64,000 nt of DNA from Excoecaria cochinchinensis (taxonomy: Eukaryota; Streptophyta; Magnoliopsida; Malpighiales; Euphorbiaceae), in the NCBI GenBank assembly GCA_947683425.1, contig CANTUQ010000112.1:12539501-12603500 (forward strand). Reading direction: 5' to 3'. The notes below the pieces were generated by a model. The model did no database searches and was not told where the DNA came from. It saw only the letters and a list, made by a program, of their open reading frames with translations. Within the stretch, counting starts at the first letter, position 1. Every line of letters begins with the position of its first letter. The position numbers were made by a program, and so were the translations under genes. Positions 10,146-21,890 of the stretch are shown here, piece by piece.

Positions 10146-12240
10146 ATGTATAGATTTAGCAACACAGTGATAGGTTTCTTGAATCTGTTCACTCTTTTAG
10201 CATCAATACCAATAATTGGAGGAGGATTATGGATGGCAAGAAGCAGCACAACATGTGAAAGTTTTCTACAAACACCACTTCTAGTAGTGGGTTTTGTTGT
10301 TTTAATAATATCATTAGCTGGTTTTATTGGGGCTTGCTTTCATGTAGCGTGGGCACTTTGGGTGTACTTAGTGGTGATGTTGTTCCTTATTGCAACCTTA
10401 ATGGGATTAACTGTCTTTGGGTTTGTGGTTACTGGACAAGGTGGCGGTGTTGGTGTTCCTGGTAGAGCTTATAAGGAGTATAGGCTTCAAGATTATTCAC
10501 CTTGGTTGAGACAAAGAGTTCAAGATCCCGAGTATTGGAGGACTATTAGAAGTTGTATTTTGGGTTCCAAAACTTGTGCGAAACTTGCTACTTGGACTCC
10601 TCTTGATTACATGGAGAAAGACATGTCTCCTATTCAGGTACTCAATCATTTTTCTTTCATCTTTTACCATCTTCAATTTGAATTTGCCAAAAATATTTTC
10701 TTTCCCCATCACAAACTGCCATATGAGTAAAATTAGCTCAAAAGAGTTTTTTTTTTTAATAAATATAATAATTTATAAGTATTTATTACATGCGCTTTCG
10801 ATTTATATTAGAGATTTGGGAAAATTATAAACCGAAGCCTTATTTTTGAGGCCGTTTTCAATTTTAAATCCAACCTTCAAAATCTTACCAACTTAATTAA
10901 TTGTAATTAAGGGATCCATCCATTTGAAAGTTAAAAAGAAACATAAAAGGCTTACTCTGCTCTTTACTGGCCTCCACTTATGTCATAAATTAATAGAAAA
11001 AGCTAAGCCAGCCCTTCTTCTCCAAAATAGACTAGGAAACTCTAAAACCATTGGTTGAAACGTTAATTTTTGGCGAAAATGAGCTCATATGATTTTTTTT
11101 TTCCTATTAATTTAAGGTATAAATGGGCTCAACTATGAAGTTGAGTCAGCGTTTTCTATTAATTTTTAACGTTCAAATATTTGAATAAAGTCTTTTAATT
11201 ACTATTACAGTTAAATTTGGACACTTAAATTGTAAAAATTTGTAAGTATTGTCTAAATTGAGCGGGATCACGAGTCTGATTTTGTAATTTAACTTAAATA
11301 TTTTTATTGTTTTCACTTTTTTTTTTTGGTTTAACTTTGATAAATTATGGTGCAGTCAGGATGTTGTAAGCCACCAACTTCATGTAATTACAATATGGCA
11401 ACATTGGTAGCACAAGACCCAGATTGCTACAGATGGAATAATGCCCCAACTTTACTATGCTATGAGTGTGATTCATGCAAAGCTGGAGTTCTTGAAAGTG
11501 TGAGAAGGGATTGGCATAAGCTCTCTGTTCTCAACATTGTCATGCTTGTGCTTCTCATTGGGATTTACTCTGTTGGATGCTGTGCTTTTAGAAATACAAG
11601 AAGGGCTCAAACTGATTACCCTTATGGTGAGAACAGGATGACCAAAGTCAGACCCAGATGGGACTATCATTGGTGAGTTTTATTTATTTTTTAAAATTCA
11701 TAATACAAAATTGCATTTTGGACCCTTAATTTCACAGAATTGTTCAATTTAGCCCCTCAACTCAATTTTTCCGATTTATTGGGCCCACATTGTATGGAGA
11801 AAGTTAGCATCTATTGGACCCCATGAGGACTGCATGAAGCCCAAAAAAGTGTATATTTTTCAAAGACTCATTTGAACACAAATAAATGTTGAGGGGGCAA
11901 ATAAGATAAATACAAAACTTTAGATGCGACGCATGCATATTTTTTTTTCATGATGTTTAATATTAATTTTACATCAATTTACTAAAAAGAACTCAACTAT
12001 TTTATTCTAATAAAGTTTTAATAAAGTATAATGAATTAAACAACAGTTTAGTTGATTGATTCAATTTGTTTTTTTTAATATATATATTTTTAATATATAT
12101 CTTTTAATTATCATAAATGTATATTCTGATACAAGTAATTAGCACGTAATTACTAATTATTATTATTATTATTATTTTTGTGCATAACTTTTAAAAACAG
12201 GTGGAGATGGTTTCATGACAAGAGAGAACAGCTTTACTAG
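10146..12240 (+). CDS. TET6-like: Tetraspanin (plant TET5/TET6-like), three exons
   Basis: Four-pass membrane protein that organises protein complexes in the plasma membrane. Exons are 10146-10637, 11356-11672 and 12201-12240 (849 bases, 282 residues including a Trp split across exons 2 and 3; stop TAG 12238-12240). Splice sites are CAG/GTACTC and GTGCAG/TCA for intron 1 (718 bp, phase 0), and TTG/GTGAGT and AACAG/GTGG for intron 2 (528 bp). Predicted membrane segments lie near residues 8-28, 42-62, 70-95 and 221-241. The large extracellular loop carries the plant signature GCCKPP at 166-171 plus further cysteines (137, 144, 174, 188, 199, 202, 205). The cytosolic tail is short and Trp- and Arg-rich. 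The protein closely matches Arabidopsis TET5/TET6 in length and motifs, and no stop or frameshift is seen, so it looks functional. The exact orthologue is not settled. Confidence 0.95.
10638..11355 (+). other. Tetraspanin intron 1
   Basis: AT-rich 718-base intron bounded by GTACTC and GTGCAG, interrupting the coding sequence between Gln164 and Ser165 in phase 0, just before the GCCKPP signature in the large loop. Short open frames reading through it are not exons. No element with clear ends is recognised inside it. Confidence 0.85.
11673..12200 (+). other. Tetraspanin intron 2
   Basis: 528-base intron from GTGAGT to AAACAG, splitting a tryptophan codon (TG/G) near the C-terminus. The downstream coding exon is only 40 bases. 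The intron is AT-rich and ends with an ATT trinucleotide run (about 12158-12175). Automated gene calls could miss the tiny last exon and end the protein at the intron stop at 11674-11676. Confidence 0.85.
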
Positions 12241-12601
12241 TAAAAAGGAAAGGGTTGCGGTGGTCTTGTTAATGTTTATTGGCAGTTTAAAGAAGAGACA
12301 ATTCAGTACTAAAATATTATGGGCAGCAATCAACACTATTCCTTTCTTTAATTTGCACACTCTTCATCTTGCTTTTGCTTTTCTTTTTGTACAAAGCTGG
12401 ATTATACTTTTCCATTTCTCAAGATTATGTTTATATTTCAATAACTTTTTTGCCTATCATTTGGCATTTTACTTTGCTTTTTTGAGAAAATGGATCAATT
12501 TTTTAATAGATCAAAGCTGGTCCTAAGAACATACCATGTTTTATTCCTTCCTTTCAAAGTTTGACCTTGTTTGCCTTTCATAGAGACTCATGCCATACAT
12601 T
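12241..12601 (+). other. Tetraspanin 3' flank
   Basis: T-rich sequence after the stop codon, consistent with a 3' untranslated region. No canonical AATAAA is seen before the LINE insertion at 12602, so the poly(A) site cannot be placed. Frames open across this stretch carry no recognisable domain. Confidence 0.45.
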
Positions 12602-12644
12602 TGTTCAAATTTTATTTTTTTTTAGACAAAAAGGAAGACTTCCA

Positions 12645-13096
12645 TAATTAAAAAAAGTCAGTAGATAGAGCTGCATACAAAAACCTTGAAAGAGAGCTAA
12701 GCCAAACATGAAGAATGAACATAGAATTTGAAGCCCAAGTTAGAATGTGTGCAGTCAGGTTTGCTGATCTTTTAGCAAAATAGAAATTAATCTTTTTAAA
12801 GGAGTAACTAAGAGCACTACAATCATCAAGCAGAATACCAATCACCGATCAAGGTAGAGACTACCAATTGAGCATCAGACTCAACAAATAATTGATCATA
12901 ACTTCTTGATTTTAACCAAGAGCTTCTCTAATGGCAAAACATTCTGCCATCTGCGGATTAAGAGACCCCAAAGAGGAACAACAACCAGCAGCTAAGAAAT
13001 GGCCCTCGTAATCGTGCAAAATAAATCCAAAAACATTCTTCTCGGTTGCAAAATAGTAGCATCAACATTCAATTTAACCAACCATTGGGAGGTTTA
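12645..13096 (-). pseudogene. LINE RNase H domain, decayed
   Basis: Minus-strand frames carry plant LINE RNase H motifs: LNVDAT (first catalytic Asp), MAECFAIREAL (catalytic Glu), FVESDAQLV (second Asp), and near the end a NFYFAKRSANLTAH-type segment. The reading is broken by stops and frameshifts. Upstream it is continuous with 18411-19018 once the CACTA insertion is removed; the AAC duplication lies within a WFKPP-type segment. Confidence 0.75.
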
Positions 13097-13453
13097 AACC
13101 ACTACAAGAAAAACACATATTAGTGATGGAATTTACCGACGGAATTCAATCGCTAAACCAATTTAACGACGAAAAGTTTCGTCGTAGCTATGGTAGTTGT
13201 TAATTTTAGTGACGGAATTTTTCCGTCTTTAAATTTTTTTTACTGACAAAAAAGCAATTTCAATTAGTAATTTATATTATTTATTTTTTTAATTTTTAAG
13301 TTATAGAATCATCAATAGCATAAATATTATAATGAACAAAAATAATATAATTGAAAATGTATTAATTAAAATAAATAATATTGCTAAAAACGTAATAATA
13401 ATGTATTATCAACTAAACGTATTACAAATAGTAAATTCTTTAAAAATCTCTAA

Positions 13454-13975
13454 CTAAGCAGTTGGCGAAGGTGGAAGATCAGACTGGTGCAGTGAAGTGT
13501 TGAATTTTCGGTCCATCTCCTCCATCTTATTTTGCATGCCATTTATACGGTTTATTAGTATGTCTACTGTATTTCGAAGTTCAACTACTTCACCACTAGA
13601 TGTGGTCCCGCCTACTGGAGGCAGCTTTACTGGATGAGCAGAATTGCGAATAGCAAGTGTTCACAAAAAAACCCAAGCCAAAAACTCGTCCACAACGGTC
13701 CCTGTCACCAACTGCGTCATAAAATGCTTGACTTTGTTCAGCATTCTCAGAATCCGCTATATGATGTTCAAGACTCTTCTGTACTCGCTATCATAAACAA
13801 ATTTTTTTATATTAATTAGTACTCAATTTTAACTAATAATACTAAATTGTAAATTCAATATACATAAACTTGTCTAGTTCGGGTGTTGATGAATGTGACA
13901 CCATCCTGCTTTCACGTGTGGGTATGCAAAAATACCTCATGTGGTGTATGCTTCCTGCCTTAAGATGTTTCCTAC
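13454..13975 (-). pseudogene. Ptta/En/Spm-type transposase, C-terminal part, decayed
   Basis: The minus-strand frame keeps a stretch with AEQSQAFYDAVGDRDRCG-type spacing (about 13640-13760), then a VVELRNTVDILINRI and MQNKMEEMDRKF coiled-coil segment ending at a TAG at 13454-13456. This is the usual C-terminal layout of plant transposases annotated Ptta/En/Spm (Transposase_24-like). A probable upstream exon lies at 13870-13975 before an intron-like break. Small frameshifts are present. The TNP2-like catalytic portion is absent, so the element is non-autonomous. Confidence 0.65.
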
Positions 13976-14840
13976 AAATAAATAAAGGGTTACTAAAATT
14001 CCGGCATAATTTTTCCTAAATTTGTATCAAATCTCTTATATAAAAATCACAAAAACACTTCTATATTATTATTATCATGCCATCAAACTCCAATTCAAAC
14101 TCGTTATGCAATATTTTTCTCATCCTCATCTTTTCAATCAATCATTTTTAGAATTATTACGTGTCGCATTTATTATTATAAAAGAAAACTCTTTATAATA
14201 ATAACAGTAAGATTTTTAAATACTTACAAGTTTATCTGCATGCTCCCGGTGAGACAACAATTTTTCAGTATGTAAGGATACATTGAATCCCCCCCGGTCC
14301 TCCCCACTTATTAGTTGAATTCCACTCGGCAATGGATAATTTAAACTTAGATTACCAAAATAAAGTTATATAAAATTCAGCTAATTATAATTATTTATTC
14401 AGCTAGGTAGTTGGTAACACTCTTTTTCTTTCTATATGCACATACAATTTGGATGGCTGCTACCATTTTCTAGTGTTTCTATAATAGAAGAAATTGCATT
14501 TATTATTAGTATTTTAAAAAATTAATCCGTGATGAAGGACCTCTAATTAATTTAGTTTTTATTACTTTGCATTGTTTTAGGGATTAAAATATTTTTTCTT
14601 ATTTGAAAATTGATTAAATATAATATTATTTCCAAATTTTACAGGATTTTAAATAATTCAATGAAACTTAAAAATCTACAAAAAAAAAAAAGAAATATAA
14701 TAATTATAAAAACAAAAAAAATAAAAAAATTAATGAAAAAATAAAAATAAGTGAAAAAATATACAAAAAAAATCTAAACCTAGGAATCATATAAAAAGCC
14801 TTCACATTAATGAAAAAAATAAAAAATAAAAAGAGATGAA
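13976..14840. other. CACTA D interior, AT-rich, no gene recognised
   Basis: Intron-like sequence between the transposase remnant and the GC-rich leader block. It contains A-rich runs (about 14680-14770) and a short C-run at about 14290-14300. No conserved frame is visible. Confidence 0.4.
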
Positions 14841-14844
14841 CAAA

Positions 14845-15090
14845 AATTGATCGACAAATGAAGGCGATGGCGGCGGCCGGCTAGAGCAACGGGGCGCGAG
14901 AGCTGACTGGCAGGTGCAGTGAGAGTGAAAGGGAGGGGTCGATGCCGGGTGCTGTTGCGATAGGCGAAGGGCAAGCGCCAGGTGGACAAGCGGCGGGAGT
15001 CGGCGATCTGAGAGGGATGGACAACACCGGAGCAGATCCAAGTGAGAGAAAGAATGAGAGAAAGGAAGGGAGGGAGAGAGAGAAAATGGG
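14845..15090 (-). other. GC-rich leader block of CACTA D
   Basis: GC-rich block rich in GGCGGC, GCCGG and GAGAGAG motifs, directly inside the right-hand subterminal repeats. It occupies the same place as the leader-exon-like blocks of elements A, B and C. A donor is less clear here (a CCTAG/GTTTAG candidate lies at about 14780). No protein is called, though a minus-strand frame is open across it. Confidence 0.4.
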
Positions 15091-15494
15091 GGGTTTTATA
15101 TAGGTGAATTTTAGCGACGGAATATGCTATTTTCATCACTAAATTCACTTTTACCGATGGAGATTCTCTTCCGTATGTAAATCGTACAATTACCAACGGA
15201 AAAAAATTTTTCGTCATTAATTATAATTTTTTTTTGCGATGGAGAAAAATACCATCACTATATTTAGCTACGGTATTTTCATTTTTCATCGTTAATTTAT
15301 ATTTTTAACTACGAACAGAATATTCTGTCGCTAAATTTACAAATTAATGATGGAATAAAAAATTTCCGTCATTTATTGCCAAATTTAGAGACAGAAGTAT
15401 AACTTCCGTCGCTAATTTCTGTAGAAAAATATGCCACAAATATTTGGCATCATACGGTTCATGGTTTTCATCTCTAAATTCCGTTGACATAAAT

Positions 15495-18228
15495 TGTAAC
15501 ACCCCTTACCTGTACTAGTAAACTACACCACCCCATGGTAGGTTACCTTGGCAGGTGAAGGGTGCCACAAGACTGTTACTTAACTTTTAGTTTCACAGAT
15601 CATATTATAATCAGAATTACAAAATTTCTTTTCCATTTATATATTATCATTCACATTACACATTACCAATTACTCGATTCTTATTACATACTAGGAGTTA
15701 TCTTATACACATAGTATCCACATTACCAAAGTTTAGATATCTTTACATGCCATAGGTTTCTTTACATACATATGATCCATATTACAATATCAAAATACTT
15801 ATACATTACAAAGATTACATTTACTATATTAATACATATTGCAAAACCTACATGAAGAGCTTCTAAGGTTGTGTCGGCCTTTGAGGATGCGGGATGTCCT
15901 TACCGTTAGTCCTATCTTCAATATCTGCATGGATGAAACACCTATGCTAAGCACAAAGGTTTAGTGGGAACAACATGAGATGGACAACCACTCACATCGG
16001 TCATCAATGTATAATCACACACAAATGAGGTGTACATTTATCAATATAATTCATATGTACATTAATAATGATAAAATACACAATTGCTCAAGTTAAAGTA
16101 ACCTTTAATAATAATATGCATAAAGAATACATACACATATCGGTACATTCATTTATATCCATGTTTTATGTTATTCAACTAACATTCATATTTCATGTTA
16201 TTCAATTAATACTCGTTTGTCCAATTCATTGCCTGCTTTCCCAAAGAGGTGGATAATGGGAGTACAGAACAGAATAAAGAAGTACCCGAGGATTCTTTTA
16301 CATATCACATATAGATGGTGACCCAAACGGGGTATAATATAGTGACCCAAATGGGGCCTAATCAATGACCCAGACTGGGCTAGCAGAGCAGAACAAAACA
16401 AATGTCCCTATAGGTATGCCTATCTATCCACGACTCGGTTATAGCAGGCTAACCATTAAAGTAGAACCATTTACTCACATTGAAGTACAAATGATGTTTA
16501 CCAGTTATATCATCATCATTTTAAAACAGATAATTACAATTCATGTGTTGTCAACATATATATATAACATTAATACCATGTTTACAGAATTCATTTCACA
16601 TTACACTTTTCTTAGTTTAATAATTTCTGTGTACAATTACTATTTTCAAGTCATTATATAAGTGTCCAAAAAGTTACTAAAGATCTATGTCAAAAACCAT
16701 TTCAAAATGGAGTGAAAAGTATAATTCATTAAGGTGGACGAACAGGTTACACGGTAATTAGACAATTTTACACGGTGGTCAGACTGGTTGCATGGTGGGC
16801 AGGATTTCTTGACTGCTGTGTGACCCGAGAAATCTAAAAGATTACCAAAAGATGCTTTCTAGAACCATTTTACATGGCGGGTAAAAAAATCCACACGATG
16901 GTCAGGGGTGGTTACACGATGGGCAGGATTTTTTGACCACCGGATGACCTAAAATTTGGGCAAATGCATCAGTCCATAATCGTTTCATATGACCGTCGTG
17001 TAGCTCTATTTGATTGCTTATAATAAAAAGGCAGATTTTAACTCTTAACTCGTCCTACCATTTTGAGTTCCTAAATGACACTTTTAAACAAACTAGTCTT
17101 TTTAACAATTAATCCTTAAGATATTATATTTCTATTGACACTAATTGCACATCTATTAGATCATTAAAACTCCAAATATGGCCTAAACAACCTAACCTTC
17201 TCCGTCTTAGGGGACAAATTCATTACCTTGGGTTTAAGCTCAATTTCAGGCACTTTAGAGCCAGAATTAGTGCACAATTGCTCTAGGCATATTTAGATAT
17301 GGGTCTTAAATTTCTCTTCCAACTAAAATCATCTAATTTGAAGTTCTATAACTCAACATATACCTAGAATGAGCACAAAAGGTCTAGTATAATTTTGACA
17401 GAGTTTTCTTATAACACTTAACATGTCCCAAATCATTACTCCAACCAACTCAAACACAACAAACACATTCAATTCAACATTTAATATTAACATACACTTG
17501 AAGTCATCACCTACATCATTAAAACATGCACATATGAGTTAGGTTCCCAAACCTTTACTCCTTTTTCCTTCTTTCCTCACTTTGCCTTTCTTTTACCTTC
17601 TTTCTCATTTCCCTTGTGTTCAGCTCCTCTTTCTTCTTTTAATAGCATCAACAACTCATTAATTATCATATAAATCATAATATTCCATTTTTATCAAATT
17701 AGAAATGAAGAAGAAGAAGAATAATAGCACTTACACTTACCTTGTTAAGTGAAAATTACACCACAACTCACTTTCCTTACTTAGAAAGCATGAAGAGCAT
17801 ATTTAATGGAGGTTTAGTATGATTTAAGTGAGATATTTGTGGAAGGATAAGGGGATGTGCTTGAAGAGGGTGCTAGGTTTCTAACCCCTCTTCAGCCGAC
17901 CTTCATGGCTTTTATGAGCCAAAAGCCATAAAGAGCTGCCTTTTTGTCAACTTTTGATTGGTTGGTTTCACTTTTCTCATTTTAATCCTTAAACTCCTAC
18001 TAAATCATGCATTCTCCTTTTAATTAAGTTATATTCATATGTTAACATACCAAATAACTCATTTCATGCATTTAAGTCCATAGATGTTAAATTACAAATT
18101 TATTCTCAACTTTTTAATTAATATCGATTATGTCCCTAACACATATACTTGACCAATTAAATACACTCGACCATTCTCGTATCCTAAATATGTTCAATGA
18201 CGACTAGGGTACAAGTTGGGGCCTTACA
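15495..18228 (-). mobile_element. Solo LTR (Ty3/gypsy, probably Tekay/Del type), 2.7 kb
   Basis: On the plus strand it starts TGTAACACCCC and ends GGGGCCTTACA, bounded by TAAAT (15490-15494) and TAAAC (18229-18233), a 5-bp duplication with one transition. The CACTA subterminal sequence rejoins across it. On the minus strand a motif CCACTAAACCTTTGTGCTTAGC followed by GGTGTTT lies where related LTRs have CACTAAGCG...CTTAGC, and a TATA-like CTCATAAAAGCC lies about 300 bases from the minus-strand start, so the LTR points leftward. No internal region is attached. It probably arose by recombination between two LTRs. Confidence 0.75.
16735..16960. repeat. Imperfect repeats with CACGGTG/CACGATG motifs in the solo LTR
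   Basis: Several copies of an ACACGGTGGTCAG-like unit followed by GGTGGGCAGGAT and TGTGTGACC motifs occur about 60-100 bases apart. A separate short repeat, GTGACCCAAACGGGG with variants, lies at 16316-16380. Both fall inside the LTR, in the stretch that would be transcribed. Confidence 0.5.
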
Positions 18229-18410
18229 TAAACTGGCAGGAATATTTACCTCTATTTTTAGAGACGGGAATGTACGTTTATTTTTTTCGTCACTAATAAG
18301 TATTCATACCTACGACTTTAGTGACAAAAATAGAATTTCATCTCTAAATAACGATGAAAATCATTTTCGTCACTAATTTTTCGTAGTAAAACTTAAAATT
18401 TCTTATAGTG

Positions 18411-19018
18411 AACCAATGCGGATGAGGTGGAAGGACCACTGTATTACTAGCAATAGGAGAATGAGAGAAGATTTTTGCAAATTGGAATTAAGCAAGACCA
18501 GGTTGAGCCATATTTAAGATAGAAGATACACTACCAAATTTGTCATTCCTCACCCATAAACACCAACATATCATCACAACAGGAGTACAAACATCAATAA
18601 ACACAGAATTGAAAAGGAATCAAAGCCAATCTATAAAGTTAACAAAATAACCCTTTAAAAAGCCAATGAAGAACGGACCAACAATCCTTAGCAAACTTGC
18701 AATCTAGTAAAATGTGAATGATGGTTTCAGGTTCATGACCACAAACCAAGCAAACAGGGTCAACTTCAACTTTTTATGACCATAGGAGAAAATTGATTGG
18801 GAGGCAATCTTTACAGGCTCTTCAAACCATATTAAGAACCTTAGGTGGGGTGTTGAGTTTTTTATATTTCTAAAATTATTTGGAGTATAAACATGATTAG
18901 TAGAAGAAATCACAATATGGTAAGTGCTTTTCATCGTATATGATCCTATAGAATCTCCAACCCATAATAAAGAATCACAAGGTTTGTGCAAATTGAGGGG
19001 AATCTACAAAACAAGTTC
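18411..19018 (-). pseudogene. LINE zf-RVT-like region, decayed
   Basis: Minus-strand frames read CDSLLWVGDSIGSYTMKSTY, then an HLRFLIWFEEPVKIASQSIF-like segment where LINEs have the zf-RVT domain (SLWWRAC..CLPT..NL), and a Cys/His-type region (LFAWFVVMNLKPS, the degraded form of CLVCGHEPET). It lies between the RT and RNase H parts of the same LINE. Stops and substitutions show it is dead. Confidence 0.7.
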
Positions 19019-19023
19019 TTTAT

Positions 19024-19361
19024 TGATAATACCATTATCAAATTGAGCCCAAGTCAATCTCAGCCTAATGACCAACAGAGGCCAAAGGCCCAATAGAGAC
19101 TAAAGGTCCAGAGCCATAAAGCCCAGCGCGTGACAAGCAAATGCCCAAAGGACTAGAGGTGCTAGCAGTGCTACCTGTCCGATTGGACTGACAAGACACG
19201 ACCCCTGTCAGTCTATTGACACAAGCTAAAGAGCCATGCCTCTAGCTGCTCCTTATCACATTACCACATACCTACTCTGACACTAAAGAAGACCTATTTC
19301 TGGTGCTGAAGTGGATTCTCACATCCATTAGAAATACCCCGAGAACTATAGACCCAGGTAA
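19024..19361 (+). repeat. Truncated 5' LTR of the non-autonomous element
   Basis: Aligns by eye with the first ~330 bases of the right LTR (shared TGATAATACCATTATCAAA, CCAACAGAGGCCAAAGGCC, CCATAAAGCCCA, AACTATAGACCCA). Homology stops just after the start of the predicted leader, and the TATA motif is altered (TTAGAAATACC against CTATAAATACC in the right LTR). Confidence 0.7.
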
Positions 19362-19399
19362 GTGGCAATCTAAACCGCCCTTCAGTTAAGCAAAATTTG

Positions 19400-19700
19400 A
19401 GAAGAAATGCTCCTGACCAAGAAAAAGTTCACTTCGAAGAAGTCAATAGACTCTTAAAAGCTGAAATGTGCCCGATCAAAAAAGTTCACTTCAGAGAAGT
19501 CAATAGACTCATAAAAACTAAAACACTCCTGACCGAGAAAAAGTTCACTTCAGAAAAGTCAATAGACTCCTGAAAGTTGAAATGTGCCTGACTAAAAAAA
19601 AGTTCACTTTAGTGAATTCAACAGACTTGTGCAAGCTAAAATGCTCCTAATTGGAAAAAAATGCACTTTAGAGAAGTCAACAGACTTTTGAAAGTTGCAA
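19400..19700. repeat. ~60-bp tandem repeat, five copies
   Basis: A unit containing AAAGTTCACTTC, then GAAGTCAATAGACTC and an AAAGCTGAAATG(T/C) segment is repeated about five times with divergence. It begins immediately after the break in the left LTR. Confidence 0.8.
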
Positions 19701-20204
19701 CTACCCTCAAAGCTCACGCCCAACTGGGAAGGACCTTAAGAAATTTCCAAGGGCCTTAGCAAAAATATATGTTGTAACATTGTATTCGAATCAAATTAAT
19801 ATTGTATTACAATCAAATTGATTACTGAATATACAAGTTATAAATTTTTCCCAAGTTACTGCAAAATGAATTTAAACTGATCATTTGCATTTCTTGTTGA
19901 CTACTCCCAAGTTAATTTGCACTTTGATTACATTTTTCAATCAGATTGCTTGCTTATTAATCTTGAAGTACAAAAAGGAAAAATTTCCTAAGCTTTTATG
20001 ACAATAAAATGTTAAATTCTTGACATTCATTATTAGAAATCCATTCCATTCGAATTATTATTGCAAAGCGATAAGTAAATGAAATGAGCAAAATGGAAAA
20101 TGAAGACTCAAATTTAGAAAAGAAGACAATTTGATTGATTTCAATTTCAATTACAAAAAACTTGAAATTTACAATTCAAATGAAAAATCCTATTATAATC
20201 ATCT

Positions 20205-21313
20205 TTATCTATATTTCCTCCTTCCTCAGGGATATGTCGATCAGAAGCTCATTGTCCCCTTCCTCAGAAGGAACTCTAGGCAAGGCATTCGGATCGACTA
20301 GCCAGCTGAGATTAGCATTAGGAAAATGTCTTTCACACTCGATCATAGTACGAGCTAAAAGATCGCTATGGGAAGCTTATCGAGTATGGTTTCCCTCTGA
20401 TCGGCAAGCTCCTTCTAATCGGCATGCCACAGAAAATACTACCTCTCTTCGAACTGCTGCCGGATAGATTCCAAAATGTCCACCCCTTTTTGAAGCTCCT
20501 CCATGTAAGCTAAGAGCTGATGATTCTCCAAAGAAAGCCGAGAGTTCTTAGAGTTGAGAAATCTATGAAATGAACTGGTTATTCTTCGATCAGAGTTGAG
20601 AAATCTTTTGAGTTGAAGTTTTTTAACTCCAACTTCTCATTGAGCTCCTGCTCCAAATGGATTTTCTCACTCAGCACCTTGTTGATGTTCAGGTTCTCAG
20701 CATAAAGGAGCATCCCCCTCTGCACGACCTATTCAAGATTGAAAAGCCAAGTTAAAAACTTGAAAGAGAAGACTACTTAATAAGCAATGAAGAAACTCAC
20801 CTCAAAAGATTTTTGTTAAAGCTCAGCTTGCTCCTAAACAGTTGATGTAATTTTGCCCATCTCCTGAAAGTCCTGTTTGGATACCAAGCTACTGTTGAGG
20901 AATTCTGATACTTGGGGATCCCGAACGGAATACCTTTCTCTAAAATTTTAGGCCAATAACTTTTTCAAAGAAAAGGACCCAAGATTAAAAGTCAGAGCAA
21001 CAGCTGTGGCCACATCAGAAGAACCCTCGGGCTCTATAGACACTATTCGATTGGAGGAAACTATCAATGTCGGAACAATAGTTTGAGCATGAGGAGAAAA
21101 AATGAGGAGAGAAAGTAGGAGCAAGAGCTTGATGTGCAACATCAACAGCAATGCTCGGGGCAGTCTCAGACTCATAAGTCTTCCTTAACCTTCGAAAGCT
21201 CGGCAGGACGAGTAGATCCATCGCCCCCAATTGTCGACTTCTTCATCAATTTGGCCTCCACCTTCCCTTGGTCCGCTCAGCAAGTTCCTTCGATGGTTGG
21301 GAAGGATCCATGA
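20205..21313 (-). pseudogene. Antisense coding remnant, coiled-coil-rich, unknown function
   Basis: On the minus strand a probable ATG at about 21311-21313 opens MDPSQPSKELAERTKG. The reading then needs frameshifts to follow a Lys-, Glu- and Ser-rich protein. A later segment (about 20620-20720) reads NINKVLSEKIHLEQELNEKL, a coiled-coil pattern, with apparent introns between. It runs opposite to the LTR orientation inferred from the TATA box and polypurine tract. It could be a captured host fragment or an unusual antisense element gene. I do not recognise the family. Confidence 0.35.
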
Positions 21314-21890
21314 AAGTTACAAAAATCAAACAACTGGATAAGTATTTACATAGAAATTTTTAAATTTCTTAAATAAAATGTGAATTAACACATGCATATA
21401 GGAAAGAATTCTGGAAAAGATTGGAAAACTCGAAGAACTCGAGAAGAAATTAAAGAAAAGCTTAAAGATTCTAAAGAAATGAAAGCTCTACACTTTTCAT
21501 AAAAGTGAAAAAGTGAAATGAGTTTACTTATTTATACGAAAAAAGGGTGACTTCCCCAACAAGCCAAGCCAAGCATTCAAATCGAAGTAGCCATATGTCA
21601 AGGCATGATCTGCTTACTCAAGGAACGAGCAGCCATATGTCAAGGCATAATTGGCATACCCGAGAAATGAAGTGCTATCGACCTGAAGAGCGAAGCGTCA
21701 CCATAATGAGCGCATCTGATAAAACGTCCACCATTAATATGATGATAATTGACTCAACGGTCAGGAATGTGAAGAGATAAGTTCAGAATTTTGAAATTTG
21801 AAATTCAAAATGAACTAGCAAATTGAACAGCCAAAGGCGTCTAATGCTTTCTTGCCCTTGATCTGATTGGATCTTTTTAGAGGGGACTAA

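Larger units (their letters stand above)
13100..18410 (-). mobile_element. CACTA transposon D with transposase remnant (TSD AAC)
   Basis: The left terminus is CACTACAAGAAAAACAC at 13100; the right terminus at 18410 reads CACTATAAGAAATTTTAAG on the minus strand. AAC at 13097-13099 is repeated at 18411-18413. Subterminal motifs (GACGGAATT, CGTCGCTA, CGTCACTAA and variants) lie at 13115-13255, 15105-15490 and 18235-18390. The transposase remnant (13454-13975) reads on the minus strand, so the right end is the 5' end. A solo LTR (15495-18228) sits in the right subterminal region; without it the element is about 2.6 kb. It inserted into the LINE RNase H region. Confidence 0.85.

Noticed and set aside
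10497..10712. Minus-strand frame opposite tetraspanin exon 1
   Set aside because: Shadow of the real coding exon, with no independent support.
12215..12526. 103-codon frame overlapping the tetraspanin last exon
   Set aside because: Out of frame with the spliced gene; T-rich and hydrophobic because of 3' flank composition.
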